From Epiperipatus broadwayi (taxonomy: Eukaryota; Onychophora; Udeonychophora; Euonychophora; Peripatidae), in contig JAQFVV010012423.1 of assembly GCA_028023455.1 (NCBI GenBank), positions 8,350,269-8,414,268 of the forward strand: DNA of 64,000 bases. The letters run 5' to 3'. Shown here in pieces: positions 60,967 to 64,000 of the stretch (positions are counted from its first letter, which is position 1; the number at the start of each line of letters is the position of its first letter). The notes under the pieces are model-generated. The model searched no databases and was not told the origin of the DNA. It was given only the letters and a program-made list of their open reading frames with translations. Both the position numbers and the translations under genes were made by a program.

Positions 60967-61195
60967 AATGGCCTACTTGGTTAGCGTGTCACCTTAAATA
61001 TTTAGGAATCTAAAAGTCAATTCACTTCCTAAATTTGTAATGTAACCAGTTATACCAAAACCATCTGAAGAAAAGAAAAATATACATTAAAACCTTGGGT
61101 TCCATATTAATCTGTGTGTTATTATTAACAGTTGAAAGAATTTGGAAAAGTATAAAATTTGAATTTTTCTAAAAACATTTAATAATTCATATCAG
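60967..61195 (+). repeat. tRNA-derived SINE, decayed copy
   Basis: GGCCTACTTGGTTAGCGTGTC is an A-box-like head. The body has GAAGAAAAGAAAAATATACA, TGTTATTATTAACAGTTGAA and ATTTGGAAAAG, which match the body of the SINE at 37480-37715. The B-box region (CTAAAAGTCAATTCACTTCC) is eroded. Confidence 0.6.
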
Positions 61196-61234
61196 TCCAG
61201 CATTTGCCCTGCTCCATTCCTTTCAGGGCCCATT

Positions 61235-63790
61235 GATTTTTTTTTTTCAAACCTTAAGGCAAATATATAGTGTCCCCTCCATATCATTGCAATTGTTATT
61301 ATTACATGATTATTCATATAGTATATGGACATGGATGGGCTTCTCACCAACTCATATTTAACCAATGTTGTGAATTTATTGGCTTTTTACCTTTAAGAGG
61401 AAAACCCCTTGGTTTTTTTCTCAGTTGCCTGATAACGGATTTGTGTGAATGAACTTTTTAAATAGATAATTACAATCATGACACAAAACTAAATTATGAC
61501 CCTTATTTTCAGGAACCTGACAAAAGTGGAGTGAACTAAGAATCCTGTGATTGTGAATCCAGAATGACAACCTTTATTTAGGTAATTACAATTGCAGATC
61601 ATTTTCAAATTAAGGAAGATTGCACAGATTGGAAAAATAACTAATATTAAATGGGTCATTGTTGGACTTGGTGAAATTACAAAGGTGAAAAAATTATTTA
61701 AATAATAGATATGTAAGGCACAAATATTGGAAGTACAAGTTGAATATGATTCATAAATAAAAGGTAAAAACAATTTTGTGAAGATTGATTGTGTAATAGA
61801 TAGAATGGGAACATGAATTATTCAACTTAATAGAAGATACTAAATGCAGATAATTCAAGTTTATGCTCAACAAATTGTCATTGTAATGAAGAAGAGAATT
61901 TTTATATGGATGTTCAAAAGGCTTTTAATCAGACCAAACAATAATTTAAAACGATCATAGGAGACTTAATGTTAGAATTGACAAACAATTGAAAGATTGT
62001 TATGGTGATAGAAATGAGATAGGATATGGACTTGTGGAATTATTCAAAAAGAAAAACTTTATGATATCTTTCTTTGAGTAAAATGCTAAATGGATATGGT
62101 CATGGAAGCATTCAAACAAAGGTACAACAGAATTGTGTTATATTTTGATTGTAGGAAATATGTATTTCAAAGTTGTAATGTTCTTAATAAATTCAATACA
62201 GAAAGTGATCATTGATTAGTAAGATGTAAGATATATGTTCATGCAAAACTAAAGAGACAAAAATGATTAAGAAAAATATTTACAGTTGATATTCCTAATC
62301 TTCAGAAAAATTAAAGTGAATTTCAATTAGAACTTGCAAATCATTTTTAAATACAAATTTTTAACATGATTCAGATTTGAATGAAATCAATGGGAAAATA
62401 ACCAATACACATTTAAAACCTGCAACAAAATAGCTGATACAAAAAAGAAGCAATTGATCAGTAAAATTTCTATTGAGAAAAGATATTTGTGAAGAAAAGA
62501 AAGAATATGAAAATTTATAAACATGATGCTTTAAGAGAGATTGAATATTTAAAATTTTGTAAAATGGTATGAAATAAAGTTAATAACAATATAAGAAATC
62601 TAATTATGAATTAATTAGAAAGGAAAGCTATAAAAGAGAATAAAAATCTCAAAAGTTTAAAACAACATCTTGATATTGGAACAAAACTTATTTCTTTGAC
62701 AAGAAGAAAAAAAGAATATTATTTAAAAAAGATTACATCATGAAATTGGAAGAATTCTATCAATAATTATATATAAAAAAGTATCCCCTACAACTACTAT
62801 ATTTTCTGAATTGCCTAGGATTTTAAATGAAAAAGTGAAACTTGCAATTAAAGCTATGAAGAAGGGGAAAGCTTTAGGTAATGATGGAATTATAATCAAT
62901 ATCTTTAAAAAGGAGGCGAAGAAATAGAAAAATTGTTGGCAAAGTTTATATGCCAAATGTATAAATAATAAAGATTTATCAGATGATTGGAAGAATGCAG
63001 TAATAATATTAATATTTTTTAAAAAGTGATAAAGATATTAGAAATTATATACCTGTTTTTTTTTATCAGTTCTATATAAAATTGTTACCAAGTTAATTAC
63101 AACAAACTTTGGATTTTAATCGACCAAAAGATCAAGCTGGATTTAAAAGTGGTTTTAGCAGAATGGATTACATTCAAGCATTGAACAAAGTTATAAAAGG
63201 GACAACTGAATATGAATTGTCATGCTTTGAATTTGTAGAATACAAAAAGACATTTGATTCTATAAGAATTTTTTTAGTGATTAAAGCATTGAATCACTAA
63301 GGTATAGCCCCAAGATACTGTCATATTCTGAAGAAAATTTATCAAAAATACTATAGCAATGATTAGAATATATAATGATATTAAGATTAACATTGAAAGG
63401 GTGAACAACAGGATAAGTCCTTATTTCAGTTTTTTTTTTCAGTTATTAATAGCAAGCTAAGGAAGTAAAGTTATCTAGAGCTTGGAGATGATGTGATTAT
63501 TTTTATAAGTAATGCTTCAGGGCTACAGATAAAAGTAAGAAAATAGGACTAAAGAAAATAAATGTTAAAAAAAGTAATGATTAATGGATTTTTTCAAAAG
63601 AAAATAAAGATTGATAATGATGAAATTAACAGAAGTTAACAACCACAAGCACAGTAAAATTATTAATGTGGATGGAAACAATGATTGAAATTAATCACAA
63701 ACTTAAACTTAATAACTACAAATATTTTGATGAGATTATTAATTCAGATGGACACAAAATGGATGAATTTAATCACAGAATAAACATGCA
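61235..63790 (+). mobile_element. Decayed RTE LINE copy
   Basis: It aligns in order with the 3031-6410 element. Matching parts are the 5' region (CATGGATGGGCTTCTCACCAA at 61331), the endonuclease part, the RT start (near 62515), the KGKALGNDGII-like piece near 62866, an open stretch 63109-63300 with QAGFKSGFS and the EYKKTFDSI equivalent of the catalytic DYEKAFDSI block, and the YKYLGQI region near 63715. The first Asp of that catalytic block is changed. There are many stops and shifts. It stops abruptly where an inverted fragment begins. Confidence 0.85.
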
Positions 63791-63793
63791 TGG

Positions 63794-63960
63794 AGTACTT
63801 TAATTTTATCCATTATGTTTCGATCCATATTAATAATGTGACCAAAGTATTTGTAGATGTTAACTTTTAAACCATCATTACCAATTTTTATTTTCGTTTG
63901 AAAAAATCCATTGAACATTACTTTCTTTTAGCATTTTCAAATGGCACACATATTAGGTAT
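63794..63960 (-). mobile_element. RTE LINE fragment, inverted
   Basis: On the minus strand this segment repeats the region between KTKVMFN and the INHRI-like part of the reverse transcriptase (antisense of CATTATGTTTCGATCCAT and CAAAGTATTTGTAGATGTTA). It abuts the plus-strand copy tail to tail, so the same RT region appears twice in opposite orientations. Confidence 0.75.
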
Positions 63961-64000
63961 TGATCATAATGCAATATGATAATGAAATATTCCAGATATC

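Overview
The window comes from an AT-rich, repeat-rich metazoan nuclear genome, probably an invertebrate. The evidence is one spliced housekeeping gene with GT-AG boundaries, RTE-type LINEs, tRNA-derived SINEs, hAT, Tc1/mariner-like and Merlin-like DNA transposon relics, and no bacterial gene organisation. The phylum cannot be settled from the sequence.

The only confident host gene is translation initiation factor eIF3 subunit G, on the + strand. It has two coding exons (40836-41232 and 48341-48798) that join in phase through a 7.1 kb intron and give a 284-residue protein with the SWAD motif, zinc knuckle and C-terminal RRM. The intron is filled with decayed RTE LINE copies. A frameshifted relic of a coiled-coil protein lies at 13930-14930 and an unrecognised degenerate coding trace at 53346-54200 (minus).

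The rest is mobile-element debris. A nearly intact RTE LINE occupies about 3031-6410, with two frameshifts and a possible 14-bp target-site duplication. Decayed copies lie at 42010-45090 and 61235-63790, with fragments elsewhere. A second, older LINE lies at 50760-52830. Nested elements include a 399-bp hAT MITE with a perfect 8-bp duplication (12201-12599) and a 985-bp TA-flanked Tc1/mariner-like element (19111-20095).

The most interesting content is two unrelated repeat families that carry hammerhead ribozyme folds. Family A (10266-10448, 10880-11290, 39240-40030, 57776-58115) has the type I hammerhead core; two copies (minus strand at 10990-11044, plus strand at 39871-39925) keep every core base. 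Family C (31186-32400) has three units of about 409 bp, each with a second hammerhead-like fold in which conserved core base A9 is U in all copies. Several copies are arranged as tandem units joined to an inverted unit, and one hammerhead sits at the tip of a perfect 69-bp inverted repeat. This resembles non-autonomous retrozymes or the terminal repeats of Penelope-like elements, but no Penelope reverse transcriptase was found here.

Long stretches between these features are AT-rich sequence with microsatellites and poly(A)/poly(T) runs in which no gene could be supported.
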